Assembly: GCA_933228895.1 (NCBI GenBank)
Contig: OW121856.1
Coordinates: forward strand, 104,321,027-104,385,026
DNA: 64,000 bases
Source: Platycnemis pennipes
Lineage: Eukaryota > Arthropoda > Insecta > Odonata > Platycnemididae
Reading direction: 5' to 3'
The notes beneath the pieces were generated by a model that worked only from the letters and a program-made list of their open reading frames with translations, ran no database searches and was not told the DNA's origin. The position numbers and the translations under genes are program-made. Every line of letters begins with the position of its first letter. Positions within the stretch are counted from its first letter, which is position 1. Shown one piece after another: positions 22,281 through 34,954 of this stretch.

Positions 22281-25200
22281 GGAGTAGAATTTTGAGCTAG
22301 GACGAAGTATCTACTATGCAGATACTTTTTAAAGGCTATGTTATTTGCATTTCATGGAATTCAGAAAAGAATATTTGTATACTTTTCGACCAATTGCTTC
22401 GTGTGTAAAGCGTTCCTTGGCTATTGTTGCATAATTAAATAACGACTGTGTGTTATATATTCGGAAAAATATCCCCTTTTGGTGAAAGGGTGAAGCTTTT
22501 CATCAAAGGCTCAATCCTCATATACATGAAACAATGGCATTGAGGTCAAAAAAATTTCCTGGGAAGAGTTTTCATTCGCCATTTCATGAAAATGATATGA
22601 ATAATTGACCAGCGGTTGAGCGTTTTGTTCGGCCTTTTTCATTTTTAAAAATTAAAAAAATAATTCCCATCTCCTGAAAAATTGGAGTTTCACGAGTACT
22701 ATCCCAATTCATGAGAACAGTGAATAAACTTAGGAATATATTTCTGGAATTTTTTTTATTCCAATGCCCTTGAAGTTTATTATAAGAAGGGGGAAAATGC
22801 AGCTTTACTAAAAGAACACATTTCTAGGCTTTAAAAATCATTCCCGGATGAAATTACGCTTTTCTCCCCCGAAATGAATTGCTTTACCCCTTTAGGTCGA
22901 TGTTGACGTTTCAGAGGCTATACGTTTTATCTTCTTCGGCTCTAAAATTAAACGAAAGTACTCTTCCCCGCTAAACCAAAGTGGCGAAAGAGTTAATAGG
23001 TCGTAAATTTCCCTCGAGACACGTTACGGTAGAGGGAGCAGTTCATTAGCCAAAGATCCGAAATTAATTTCCAATACCACCAAATCCGAGCTCATAACCT
23101 GGATTTGGAGAGATGCTCCCTGATGAAGACAGTCGCCTTTTATAGTGGCATCATTATTATAAGAGGTCCTGAAACCAATCGAAAGCTTCAGAGATTTCCA
23201 TTTACGGCCTTGCAACGGACGTTCCAGATTCGAGCCTTTTCCACTTTATCGATCCTCACTCTTTCGAGAGATCGAAACATAGTCTCCTATCCAAACCTCC
23301 TATTCGTTTCGTGTCACTGAATCTCGAAGTTAAGGTTATATCCCGCAAAACCCACACTTACGCACACTCGAAGATAAGTTCAGAAATGCGGTATATTGTG
23401 TCTTCGTTCTGCATTCTTATGTCTCATCCTGCTACCAGTTCCGTATCCGTGGGAACGCGGTATAAAAGGGCTTTTATGTGCCGTGGGCGTTCCTTCGCGC
23501 CATGCTATAATTGACCTTTAGCGGCGATGCGGTGTGCGACCCCGAGGCTTTTGATGTCGCAGCGATTGGCATCGTAATATTTCATAGGTTTTCCTGTTGG
23601 TTTAACGGCTTCATAGCGCATAAAGGCCGACTACGGCGTCCTAGTATGTGCCTCGGAAACTTTGAATCGCGCACGAAAAGGGGTTGTGGAAGGAAGGATG
23701 TCGAAACATGGTCGTGTGCAGCGCCGGCGAAACAGTGAACTGCAGGTGGCTTCCGGTACTGCTTTGCACTATGGCTCAAATTTTATGAGCCAACCCTCGG
23801 AACTTTTAATTGCTAAGCAAATTAAGCGTTTTTGTTCAAATTCGTACAAATATAAAGTCATGGATTGGAACGAAAGTGAACTGGGGTGAATTAAATGTGG
23901 TGTATGGTGTTTTATGGTACATTATAATACGGCAGTGGTTTTTTCATCTTGGATACTCACTGCGCAAGGCTCTTAAAGGCACGATGAAGGGTTTATTTTT
24001 TTTTTTTTGCTGCAGTATGTTTTTGCGAAGTTTTTGTATGTCCTTGGAAGGAAAGATAATTCTTCTAACATCCACCTGGGTTAGTGTGCAGAGAGAGTGA
24101 CCTACGTTCTTTGCAAAAACTAATATAATTCATATGCTCTCGTACAATTCTTTTTCCCTTGGAAAAAACTTGCGTTGCTTTTTTTTATCCGAATTAAAGC
24201 GAAAAATTATGACAAATTTAAAAAAAAGTAACTAATTATGGGAAAAAGGTGAAGGGTTAAACCATACTAAATCAAGAAAATTATCTCCATTCCGTGCTTT
24301 TATAATACTAAATAGATATCTCTACTTCTTTTGACTGCTGTCGACCTCCATCGCAGGTAACTCCCATGAGTCTTTCTAATAAATAGAAAGAACCAAAGTG
24401 ACATTGTCTTTGATCTGTCATAATGTTTCTGGCTAATAAAATGATTGATTTCTATCGTAATTTTTTTTTCGCAAACTGTTGCGCATATTGTTTGGGAAAA
24501 CAAAGGATGATATCAGGATCAAAATACAGTGACTAACCGCCAATGGATATGTCATTAAAGAGAATGCTAGCTTCCCAGATTTTTAAACAACGAGAAATAT
24601 GATTTGCATTCGCTTGTATTCTCAATGGCCAGGTTTAATGGTTATGAGGCCATTTTATGGGGCTACAAGATTTGATAGAATGTCATAAACTCATCTCTAA
24701 AGTCATTAAATCTACCCATTTACATACACCCGCCCATAACTCAAAATCCGTATCGTGAGTTATGGCCACTCTGACATTCTTAGAGAGAAATTCACAAAGT
24801 TCCATGATCAACTTCTTTTATTTCTTGAGATTCTCTTTTGACTCGGAATGACGATCTCCGTTAAGGACTCAACAAGAATAACCTCTTACTCTTCAAGTTA
24901 GTTATCAAAGCATGCTTCTCAATCAAAAATAATTTAATCGACTCAGGACGGGGGAGAAGGGGGAGGTAACGTCTCTTAGTCAGTATGTGATACCGACAGT
25001 GGCTTTCCCGCCATGATTTCTGTCATCTTTATTATGCCCTGCTTATTGAAACAGGTCTAAGTGTTTCGATAAGAAGAACGGAGGAGATTTGTCGCGAGCT
25101 TCATTTTTTTTCTTCGAGTGAGGTCGCCGAGTACTTCCCGCAACCGCTCAAAATCCAAGCGGTGCTATTTTCGCCGCGCCGACGGGTGCGGGAGACCGCA

Positions 25201-25307
25201 GATGGTGCGGGAGACGGCACTTGCCCACCAGCGCTGAATATGGGGAGCATTGCAAATTCCGAAATTGCGCCGCGCTTATAAGTCGAACTCTGAATCGAGC
25301 CTATCTT
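22281..25307. other. Mixed-composition sequence, no recognised gene
   Basis: Short frames only (up to 96 codons) with no domain. Noted inside: a degenerate hammerhead-like stretch at about 22908-22945 (minus strand, GAAGAAG...CTGAAACGTC), a TATA box at 23461, and a GC-richer segment from 23480 to 23720. Confidence 0.35.
23461..23468 (+). promoter_or_regulatory. Candidate TATA box
   Basis: TATAAAAG lies at the AT/GC transition, followed about 30 bp later by a CpG-containing stretch. No start codon or exon downstream is convincing. Motif evidence only. Confidence 0.25.
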
Positions 25308-25540
25308 CTTAAGGCGCGTTTGCATGTAGCAGTTCACTGCTATGACAGTGAACTGCTAAAAACTATTAAGCTCCACTCGCATGTGTAAATAGCAACTGCG
25401 ATGAGAGTTCAGGTCGATACTGGACAAATGTCGAACACTATCGATCCTAGTTCGAGCTATTAACGCTGCTTTACGCGTAGCAGTTGACTGCTGTGACAGT
25501 TACGAGATGCGCGATATATCGATATATCGCTATCGGAAAG
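25308..25540. mobile_element. MITE family M2, rearranged copy 1
   Basis: 25308-25465 matches the left part of the intact M2 element at 50993-51528 (GCGTTT, the 13-bp-arm hairpin at 25327-25358, CCACTCGCATGTGTAAATAGC, TCGAACACTATCGATC). 25466-25540 matches the opposite end of M2 in inverted orientation (GTAGCAGTTGACTGCTGTGAC, ACGAGATGC), so the interior is lost and the two ends are head to head. It ends with a perfect 20-bp palindrome (25511-25530, arm GCGATATATC). Confidence 0.65.
25327..25358. repeat. Perfect 13-bp-arm hairpin of MITE M2, copy 1
   Basis: TAGCAGTTCACTG, loop CTATGA, CAGTGAACTGCTA. Compared with copy 2 (51004-51035) one base pair is swapped on both sides, keeping the pairing perfect. 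Confidence 0.85.
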
Positions 25541-26596
25541 TAACAACCGCTCTGGTGAAAGAAATAGGGTGGGAAAGAGGCCGTTAGGAAAAATCTACTT
25601 CCAAAGACTGGGAATTCTTAATTTAAATCTACCAAAACCAATAGAAACAAGTAAAATTATAAGTTGAGCTATCAACTTTGTATAATGGTGTTAATATCCA
25701 CTACAAAGTCTTTGGAAAACGTATAATATGCTGTCACATATTTGAATTCGTTGACTTTGTGGCTTCGTTTTCGATGAAATTCTTCTTCGTCGCATGGCAA
25801 TGAAGCAGAGCCGCGCCGAGTGCAAATCTCTGAGAAGGTCGCGCGAGGATTAAGAGTCAGTCCGGGACGGAGCAAGTGCCCGGGCAGCATATGCCGGCGG
25901 GAAAATTGGCTTGCGATCCCTCCCTAAATCACGAGTCGGGTCAGGGTCTCAATAATATCCTGGCGGAGCAGGGGAGGGAAGTCTCTGCAGCCGGATCGTG
26001 TGGGGGTAGCTTGGGGGGAGGGGTGCAACCCCCCCCCCCCTCCGATCCACGGATGAGATTCCCTCGCTATCAATTTCCAGCGCCACCTCGTGGAAGACAT
26101 TCGAAGGTTCTCTCGGAAATGAAGGAGAAATACTTTAAAGCATTATTTCCGGAACTTCGATCTCCTTTGTCCCTTTCTCTTCTGGCTGGACTGGGCACGA
26201 GATCTCTTACCCAGAGTTTTTTTTCTCTCTCTCTCTCTGGCCTTCCCAGAAAGGAGGCGATGAGCATTGTTAAGTGACTTGTTGCCTTCCCTCGAGCGTG
26301 TTGTCGCCCGGGACACATTGCAGGAATTGCACGGATGCCGATAATGGCCTCGCTTTCCGAAATAAGTACTTTATGGCTTATGACTCTTCCAAGCCCATAC
26401 TCTCTCCACACAGCGTACGATATGCCAACGAACAAAATTGTCTCTTCATTAGCGTTCCCCCTCTAGAATGCTCGATTAAATATTTATTCATAAATGGTGT
26501 GCAAAGTTCATGGCACTGAATTTATCCGCGTCAACCTCTTGAGTTATAATTTTCGTATTTAATTCGTGACTATAAAATTCGGATTCGAATGAAATA
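25541..26596. other. GC-rich patch (about 25790-26300) with C12 run
   Basis: CpG-rich from about 25790, with C12 at 26029-26040 and a CT microsatellite at 26225-26240. Overlapping frames on both strands (25876-26277 plus, 26070-26435 minus) show no domain. Possible promoter/first exon; not demonstrable. Confidence 0.3.
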
Positions 26597-26606
26597 ATAT
26601 ACGTAT

Positions 26607-26678
26607 TTTATTTTTTTTATTTATTTATTTCTTCATTTATCCTGGGCTAGATGAGGCCATATGGACCACTCTGCCCCT
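26607..26678 (-). mobile_element. 72-bp truncated retroposon with 10-bp TSD
   Basis: ATATACGTAT occurs at 26597-26606 and 26679-26688, exactly flanking a segment that on the minus strand runs GGGGCAGAGTGGTCCATATG...CCCAGGATAAATGAAG and ends in an AAAT array. This is a severely 5'-truncated LINE/SINE end. The flanking host DNA also shows an older imperfect duplication (about 26490-26540 and 26690-26740). Confidence 0.65.
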
Positions 26679-26699
26679 ATATACGTATAATGAATGGTG

Positions 26700-29380
26700 G
26701 TCAAACTTCATATCACTGAAATAATCCACGTGAAATGTCCTGTTCTGTTTATTTTCCTATATTCGCTACTCGAAAAAAATCATCTTGGAGAGGTTATGGA
26801 AAATATTAATTGAAGATCGTTAAAACCTTTCCTCTGGTTTCTTCGTATTACATACTTGAATATTACAAGGAATAGAAGAGTATGACTCACCCAGGTAAAC
26901 GAATTACAGTCCATAAATGAGTGTGAAAAATTGATTGCCTTTCTCTTTAATGGCAGGGACTTTTGTGTACATATATATATCACATGAATAATAGGTAGTA
27001 TTATTTATACCAAAAAAACTTTTATGAACAGAAAAACAGGAGTCACATTAAGTGACCTACGTAAGCGTGCAACACATTCTGGTTATAGTTGATGCATACA
27101 TTTCGAGGTGTTGATGTGATTGCCATTGAGGTGTTTTTGGGGTGAATATACGACAAGAGAAAACCCTAGTTCGTGATATCATGTGGTGCAGAAAAAGCAG
27201 ATTTGGAGTAAATAATGGATTCCCAGTAACATGTCAAGTCAACCATGATATCATTTTTCTTAAATTCTTCCTCTTACTAAAATAATTAACGAGTTAAGAT
27301 GAAAGAACCAACAACGAACCATAGACAGTAATGAGCAGCTAGGATCACGGCGTTTTGGAGTAACATCAATGAAAATCATTAGCTATTAACATTAAGTAAC
27401 TGCTAAGGAAATTATTACGTCATCTAATTCATTCAAAAACGCTTATAAGGTACTTCCCTGAATATATTCTTGGCAATCACGCATTTTTCATATTCCAACC
27501 AACCAGAGTAATAAGTTTACTCAGTTAAAATTTCTCCAGATCATTTTTTTATCGAAAGTACCGTCGGGAGACGAAAGGGATCAAATATTCAGAACTAGGC
27601 TGACTCCAAAAGGAATTCATGTTTTATATGACTCATACGGTTTAGGAGTTAGCGCTCTGTGCGTGGAATAAGAGCTAATGAATTCATCAGCTTCGACCTT
27701 TAAAAAATACCTAATTATTCGTAGCTAGGCATACTGAAGGTGCATATGGGCTCCATTGTTAAAGCTATTCTCGTTGGAACGTCTATTCCTTGTCCTCTCA
27801 AAAAAAGTTGGCTATCAAATACCTACATCCCGAAGTGAAAATATTTAGTCAGTCCGTTTTCATTGGTATACGAGTTGACTAGGAAAAACGGATCAAACCG
27901 AATAGGTTGAATAATTTGTGTGGAACGCCGAGGGAAAATGAAATTTTCATCAACCCTCTTCGATGAATCGATTTGGGAACTTAACTTCATTTAAGTCATA
28001 CGGCAAGCGTGGGAGATACGACCCAAACTTTGCTCAGATTATTGGCATTGATGAGTGATTCTCAGTGAGGTCTTTCTGCTTGTTAGCGGGCAATTTCACT
28101 TCATTAGCGCTCTTGAAGACCCTCGTTGATGCGTAACATATTCATTCCAGCCTGTTCAGCACGTTCTCGGGGTGGAATCATCCAGTGTTTGCCTCAACTC
28201 TGAAGTATAGTGGAGTCCCGACTCATTTAAACCAACAGTTAACTCTCACTTTAATTATCGTGATATTGATTCCTTGGAAGTAAAGTCAGAGAGGAGTAGG
28301 CGTAGCATGAAAGACACTCGAAAATAATATTTGCTAGCATTAGGCAGGGTAATCGCCTGTCATCAATCCTAAGATTAATTTGACCCAGCGTCCCACTCAG
28401 TTATATTTTATGGACCAACCTCGTCCTATCAGCATCTCTTCATGATACTTAGTAGTTAATTCTTTTTGAATTACCCCATTAATCTTATTTGAGGCTTTCC
28501 TTTGCTATTCGTTCCATTCACTAGACATGCTATAATATTTTGGCCCTTCACGTTTCAAGATGCGGCCGATGAAGATTCTCTATATTCTGCTTACATTGTT
28601 CTCCAATCATCTTCTCCCACGCGTATCAGCCACTCGAAATAATTATTCGCCCATTACTTGGTACAACAAATACTTCCTCTGTCGCATTTTCTGGGGCAGT
28701 TATTGTCCATGCTCCATTGCAATAGAAAAGAGATAAACAAACCATATTCAGGACTTTCACTTGTGGAAAATTGCATTATTTTTCCTTTAATATAGAAAAT
28801 AGATCATCTCCAGGGATTGCTATAAAGCATTTCCATACCATTCAATCCTATGTTTTCATTCAGCCTTTTGGTATTTTCTCCAGCCTATCTCTTTCATAAA
28901 ATAATCTTTTTTTCAATGTAACCCCAGCCTATTATTCTTTCCAATAGGTTCTTTACTCCCTTTTTTTACTCAATCCTTTCTATAATTACTTTCCTTATCT
29001 GTGATGACAGCTATACCATTGATAAATTGCTATTTTTTCAGTGAAATTTCTCGTTTTGAAAGTGCCGCTTAAGTCGATTAGAAAAACGAAATCGATGGAA
29101 GCGATATATATAGTTTGTGACGTAACGCGAAAAATTCTTCCCTCGCCATCTATGGAAACCTTCCAGTACTACATCCTAAACGTACAACAGTTTTGCCCCA
29201 TGCGGTGAGCCCTATATACTATACTTATTCTGTGGTATTACTGTTGTACATTCGTGTTGAAAGAGGTCTTTTGAGAGAGGCTCGGATGCTGTCTCATATC
29301 GCGAGGTAATGATTTCCTATGTTTTTTGCAAGCGCAATGGCTATTAATCCGCCAAGATACGGGACGATGCAATCGATCCT
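26700..29380. other. AT-rich sequence without recognisable gene
   Basis: No frame above 70 codons, no repeat relationship, no RNA gene signature seen. Confidence 0.4.
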
Positions 29381-30380
29381 ACAGCATTTTTCATTCTCTC
29401 CCCACTTTCATTCACTTCCGACCGTTGCGTCCTATCCCGTCCCCCTGCTTCGCTGCAAATGAACCTGGTTCTTGCACACGAAGCGATCATTAAAACGCGC
29501 TTTCAAGCGGCGTGCGCGCGATCTAACGGGAGCAAATATTTACTCTTTAACGCATGTCCGCGTCCTCGAAATCGTGGAAGGGTTGGAATGAGATTTTCCT
29601 TTCATTTTCCCCCGCGTTGAAACGGTGGGGCGTTAGCGCATCGGCATTCCTCTTCGCGCCTTAAACCCTCAAAAGTTCTCACGTCAACTCCCTGTGGAGA
29701 GGAAAGCGAAGTGTTTGATGGAAAAAAAGGGAGTAGGAAAAAAAAGAGTCATCTCCCCTCCCCCCCCCCCCCTCACTTTCCGCCAATAACTTATCCGCAA
29801 CACCCTTCCCAAACCCCTCTCTTTCGCCCTTCAGCCAGTCTTTTGTTTGTGCTTCCGATTCCTCTCTCGCCGATGGCGCTCAGATCGTTTTTTTTCCAGG
29901 AACAAGAGAGAAGTATGTTAAGCACCGCTCCCTCTCTTTTCGAAACGCCGCGGTCCACGCAGGAGGAGATGGGGAAAAAAATTTGAGCATCGGTGAGCGC
30001 CATTCGGAAAGAAGATGCATATTAGAGAATGGATCTCGGTTCTAGTGACGTTTTCGTCGGCGACGTTTTTAACCCTCCCGTGCGGTGTTTTGTGGAAGCA
30101 CAAGCTGAAGCCGGTCCGGAGGGAACGGGCCTCCCTCTATCTGATTGGAGAGAGAGACAAGAGGATCGAGAGGAGGACAGCGACTGGGGAGATCAAATTT
30201 TCGAGAGAGGATCGGAATTAAAATGGTGGGGAAGAAATGAGTTTCGACGCCGGGTGAGTGAAAGAGATACGGCAGTGTTGGCGGAGGGGAAGGAATCCGC
30301 CAAGATGCGAACACTGGAGCGATGCATCCTCTCCGTTGGAAGCCGGGGTTGTTTCCCGTCATAGTTTTTTTTTGGGAAAC
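29381..30380. other. GC-rich patch with C13 run
   Basis: CpG-rich, with C13 at 29760-29772. The longest frames are 30029-30364 (plus, 111 codons, acidic/arginine-rich) and 30069-30428 (minus, 119 codons); neither has a recognisable domain and they overlap each other, so at most one is real. Candidate promoter or 5' exon region. Confidence 0.3.
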
Positions 30381-31194
30381 GGTGTACCTATCGCCCTCCT
30401 CGAACTGATATCGGCATAAGACCGTCACGCGAAATCAAATGTCAGCCAAGTCGATGAACCACTGCGAGCAGGGATATCGAGTATCTCTGTGATTCGGAAC
30501 GATATCGGATTCGTTGCCTTGTAGAATAGCCAACCGAAATAGTGCAATCAACCTCCGCAATCATGAATATTGCTTGATGCACGCAAATGTTTTATTTTTG
30601 TTCTCTTACGTTCGCGCTGTGCTGGTCAGCTGAGTAGGGGAAATTCTCCAAATTCCATACAATTATGTACTCGTGGGAAATTATCCCGCAGGAGTTGGTC
30701 ACAAAAACGTTATAATAACGTTGTAATATAATAGTACTTTCAACGCCAGAAAGAGTCAGAATTATTGTTTTTCCATTTGTTTTCAGCGGAGTCATATGAA
30801 ATAGAAATTGTGCTGCAATTACTCAAGACATTGAAACTTCAGTCGTACATGAACTCTTCAGTAACTCTCGAAAAAAACCCGGAATGATGTGAAGTTGGCC
30901 AACAGCTTGAACGCCTTGCTCCTGTATTGATTCGAAAATCTTATGGCATTTTCAGTTACGAGTTATTCTCTCAGTACCTATTAATACCGAAACTGCAAAA
31001 GAAGACTCGTATCAACGGTCTTGGATTGGTTGCCATATTCGTTTTCAGGTGCTTGTAAACATATTTTCTGATCGTTTCTGTCGTGCTAATTAGTAAAATG
31101 ATTTAGCAGAATAAATGAAGTCAATCCTGGTATTTGTCCACCTATTTGTGCATTACGAGAAAAGGAGTACGATTAAGTATTCGTAATGCGATGA
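30381..31194. other. Sequence without recognisable gene
   Basis: No feature recognised. Confidence 0.35.
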
Positions 31195-31520
31195 TATGTC
31201 AGTTGAAATCTCAATTTAGTATCTCCTACAGAAATAGACAACGGGTAGCTTTACTGAATATGTTAGATACACATATATTACAAACCCTTGCGTATTTATC
31301 TCTGCCTTTTTCGACATAGCCTTGCGTATTATGCTTAATTTGAGGATATGACTAAGATGAGAGAAATAGACTATCGTACCTATAGATTCAGTATGTCATT
31401 TTTCCCCCGTACTGTAACAGGGCATAATCCGTAGCATAGTAAAGGGATAGGTACGATAGGTGACATATTTTAAGAGTAGTATGCGGTTCATGATGCATAT
31501 ATGAAATTTACTAGCCCATG
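31195..31520 (+). mobile_element. Degraded LINE family A fragment (A4)
   Basis: Collinear with A1 from about its nucleotide 230 onward: a LKSQF...ISYRNRQR frame, then SFTE-VR, then GAAATAGACTATCGTACC and TTTTTCCCCCGTACT, reaching the stretch before the stop codon. It has an in-frame stop and an inserted duplicate of TTGCGTATT near 31288-31325. The 3' hairpin is missing. Confidence 0.7.
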
Positions 31521-31544
31521 AATGATAGGTAATTCGATATAAAT

Positions 31545-31664
31545 ATATTTAGGCATTTTATTTCATCTAATAGACTGGTTACGCTAATATAGTTGTCATA
31601 AGGTTCATTTACAAATCTTGCCTATCTTCGCTGCACACGCTCAAGTGCATTATTTAAGCCTGTT
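31545..31664 (-). mobile_element. LINE family A fragment (A5)
   Basis: Minus strand: LNNALERVQRR, ARFVNEPYDNYISVTSLLDE. It runs head to head with A4 and is cut on its 5' side by the R6 retroposon at 31665. Confidence 0.7.
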
Positions 31665-32060
31665 TCTTAATAATAATAATAATAATAAAAGGTCTTTATT
31701 GGGGCAAGATTGAGACAAAACTGTCCATTCTGCCATCTAACCCCTCGTCAAAATAAATATATAAAAGAAATAGTGGTCAATACTTAAAACAATTACAATC
31801 CGATGTTAAAAAAAATAAGTAAAGAATACACTTATAGGAATCAAATAATGATAAATTAACACAAAAGAAATATACATACACAATATATCAATATTACATA
31901 TCTAATAGTGTGTGACAGAATTTACAATGTGTGAAAAACGTCAGGATTATTATGCTTACATCCTTTACGCAAAAATCCACTGCAGGAAAACACCCACACA
32001 AGAAAGGGGGTGTGAAAAACCTGCGAAATCCTACTGACAGTAAATCTAGTGTTTAAGAAT
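31665..32060 (-). mobile_element. Retroposon family R6, inserted in family A fragment
   Basis: On the minus strand the end reads GACGAGGGGTTAGATGGCAG, a TCTCAATCTTGCCCCAATAAAGACC block and an AAT/ATT array, matching 22195-22280 but with a different tail repeat (AAT here, TATC there). The upstream part contains a hairpin-prone segment (ACACCC...GGGTGT, about 31990-32015). The 5' limit is uncertain. Confidence 0.6.
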
Positions 32061-32820
32061 AACTCAAATATAATTGCATGTACATAGAAAAATTAGTAGA
32101 TTATAATGAAATTCAAGAAAAGAAAAATACAAAAGGTAAGGAGGGACTAATGTTTCTTAGGGACTAATGGAGAGAATGATTTTAAACAGTGATTCCGTAC
32201 ATGTCGAGGGAGAGAAAGAGAGAGAGGTGGTGGGAAATGGTTGGTGGATTTGACGAGACGGTGGAAAATGAGAAAAATAAAAGGTTTTATGAATAAAAGG
32301 TAAAAACAAAAATTAGGAGCCATTGAGAGGTCATAGCTTTGGGAATTGGAGTCAATTCATGTTGAGGGAACGAAAATTAATGTAGGCGTAGCTCTGTGCA
32401 CTTAGGGAAACGCTGCAATATAGATAAGAGGATGTAGTCGAGGCTGTCGAAGATGAAAAGCGACTCGCGTCGTTGTAAGCAGCTTCTTCCGAGTAAACGA
32501 TGTCGTTGCTCTCTGGAGTCGGCAATCACGCCAGTCTACTCATCCAACAATTTTACGCATCGGAAACTCTTCTCACGCACACGTAAGAACGTAGCACGTA
32601 AAATCTCCGGTCGTTGCACGTTCATAACGGAACCAATCCATCGCGGTTTGCATGAAGCATCGATTCACCCTAAATGCGATGACTTAACGACATCACTTTG
32701 CGTGGGCATTGATTAAACCAGAATCACTTGAGCTCGTTAACTATGACTAATCGTCTAAGTTGGTAGATCGAGCTTTTGTGGGTTATTAGAGGCTTGGCAG
32801 GATGAAACGAGTGGAAACGA

Positions 32821-32856
32821 AACTGGAAATGTAATCAGATGATTACATTTCCAGTT
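32821..32856. repeat. Perfect inverted repeat, 16-bp arms, 4-nt spacer
   Basis: AACTGGAAATGTAATC (32821-32836), AGAT, GATTACATTTCCAGTT (32841-32856). No second copy in the window. Cruciform- or hairpin-forming. Confidence 0.9.
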
Positions 32857-33343
32857 ATCGTAATAATGAGCCTAACAATTTTAGATCGATCATATAGGAC
32901 GAATGGGGTCCTTTACCATATTTTTTTTATTGCCGAGTCTGATAGAGTTTGTAAAATGAAAAGACTCGTATTTATCTGTTTTTTGATCCGTCAATTTTTT
33001 CTCGAGTTATAAGCGGCGAAAAACTGATGTTTTTAACCCTTTCGGAAAAGTGGATGTGGTGCAACCTCTGACTTTAACGATTTCGTCTAATCACAACTGA
33101 GCCCGCGAAGCGACTTTGCCTTATCGTAATGAAGGGGGGGGGGACACAGCTGACTCTGCCAATAGGACAGTTGCGACAGCATCTGTGCGAGCAGACCTTC
33201 CGAGAACCCCCCTCCACTCCCTTCCCTTCCACGAAAAACAGTCAAGGTCGGGAGGAAAATGGCGTCAATGTTATCACAGCATCTTTTTCGGTGGGTGTCA
33301 CATTTTGCCTATTTTAATTTTTGATTTATGAGTGAATGGTTGT

Positions 33344-33443
33344 GGTTAGAAGATTAAATATTTCGCTAAAATTCTTTATTTGTTTCCATCTAACGATTTC
33401 GTGTACGAAATTGCGATTTCGGTTCCGAGTAAACGCCTCCATT
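33344..33443. repeat. Dispersed 100-bp repeat R4, copy 2
   Basis: Exact-length match to 652-751 with no indels. Flanks differ completely from copy 1. Confidence 0.7.
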
Positions 33444-33600
33444 AGAGAAAAATTTAGGGTAAACATTGGCGCGAAGATTATTAACTGAAATTTACTGCAA
33501 TCGCTTTCCTTGAAGCCTGTTTTCTTAAATATTATCCTTTTAAAGCAATCAGATAAGGGCACTTGAAGTTTAGTACTCCATTCGTTGAACGGAGTACCGC

Positions 33601-33636
33601 CAGGATTCCACGGGGGAATGCCGCCGTGGAATCCTG
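33601..33636. repeat. Hairpin with perfect 12-bp arms
   Basis: CAGGATTCCACG (33601-33612) and CGTGGAATCCTG (33625-33636) around a GC-rich 12-nt loop. Could be a fold-back remnant or an RNA terminator-like hairpin; no copy elsewhere in the window. Confidence 0.85.
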
Positions 33637-34954
33637 AGTGGTTTTTGTTAGGGATAGGCTCCTTCCAAGTCCCTGAATAATTCGTGCTGGTACCCAATTC
33701 CCCATTCCCAAATAAAATGACTTAAGCCGTCGAACAATTATCTTTAATAACTTCTACACACGAATATACAAGTTCTTTAAAGAGTCTAATACTTTATAGA
33801 TTAGAATAGCTCACGTCAGTATTCTATCAAAAATATTTCTTAACTAATGGAAACTGTTCCTTTTTGAATGTTAAATTTAAATCTTTCTAAAAGCTATATA
33901 GGGCTGATTTTCGATCTGGAGATGAGATAAGTACTGTATACATTTCTTTGTTTGAAAATAATTCACCAATAATGGATGCAGTCGTCCTCCTTCGCGGAGA
34001 AAACGAATTATTTAAAATATTTTCTTGGATTATTCCTCAATATTATCACATTCTAGTTCTATCAGCAAAGGATTAGACTTCCTATCAGGGGAAGCAGTAT
34101 GTTTATGGCCATGATACAACCGGTTTTGGTTGCATTCCTGCGTTTAGGTCCGGAATCCGCCGGCTTTGATGTCTTCTCCTCTTCGTTTCCTTCCTCTCTC
34201 TCTGCCAAGCACAGCGAGTCCCTACCTTCCTCCCTCCCTCTCGAGTTGTATCAAATTCTTACGTCAAAGCAGATGTCTTATTCCGTCCACAGTCCTCTCG
34301 CGTGTTTGCCCCGGCTCATTCCTATTCAAGCGTAAACACTGTTGACAGAAATGGTCGCTACAACGTTATTTGTCCCCCTTCCCCATACCCCCCCTTCCGA
34401 TATTGACGGTTTTATTCTGCCCTGATGAACGATTGTATAGCACAGAGAGCAAATATAACTTTCGCTTTTAAATTTCGAACGCCTATCTTGAAAGTTTCTA
34501 TCGTGCTATAAAGCACTGTTGGTTTAAATATTGGATTTACCTGAAGAAGCGTTGATTGTTTGTCAGGTTATCATGCCATTTTTATTGATGCTGGAGTTAG
34601 CGGGACACGTTAGGCAAGGATTTACGTTAAAAGCTAGCACACTAGATACAAATTTTCGTTCATTTCTCTAGGTACTTCCAATTTGGATGGAAAAATACGA
34701 ATTTAATACTGACGATTGTAAAGGGTACGAGTGGAAATTATTTGATAATTGGCACACGTGTCGGATTCTTCTTCGAATTTAGAATTAAAATTGTGTCGTG
34801 GGCAGAATTTTCGCTCTAGTTGTAAAACTTATCAAAAAAAAGTTATCAAATTATGAAATTACCTGGATTTTGACGATTGTAAATACATAAATTTGATTCT
34901 ATAATGCTTCCTACTGATATAAACGTTGCTAATAGATGTAATATACTTATACTT

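Larger units (their letters stand above)
32061..34949. other. Mixed sequence with two perfect palindromes and repeat R4
   Basis: No gene recognised. The frame 32453-32716 (87 codons) has no motif. Notable sites are listed separately (32821, 33344, 33601). Confidence 0.35.
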
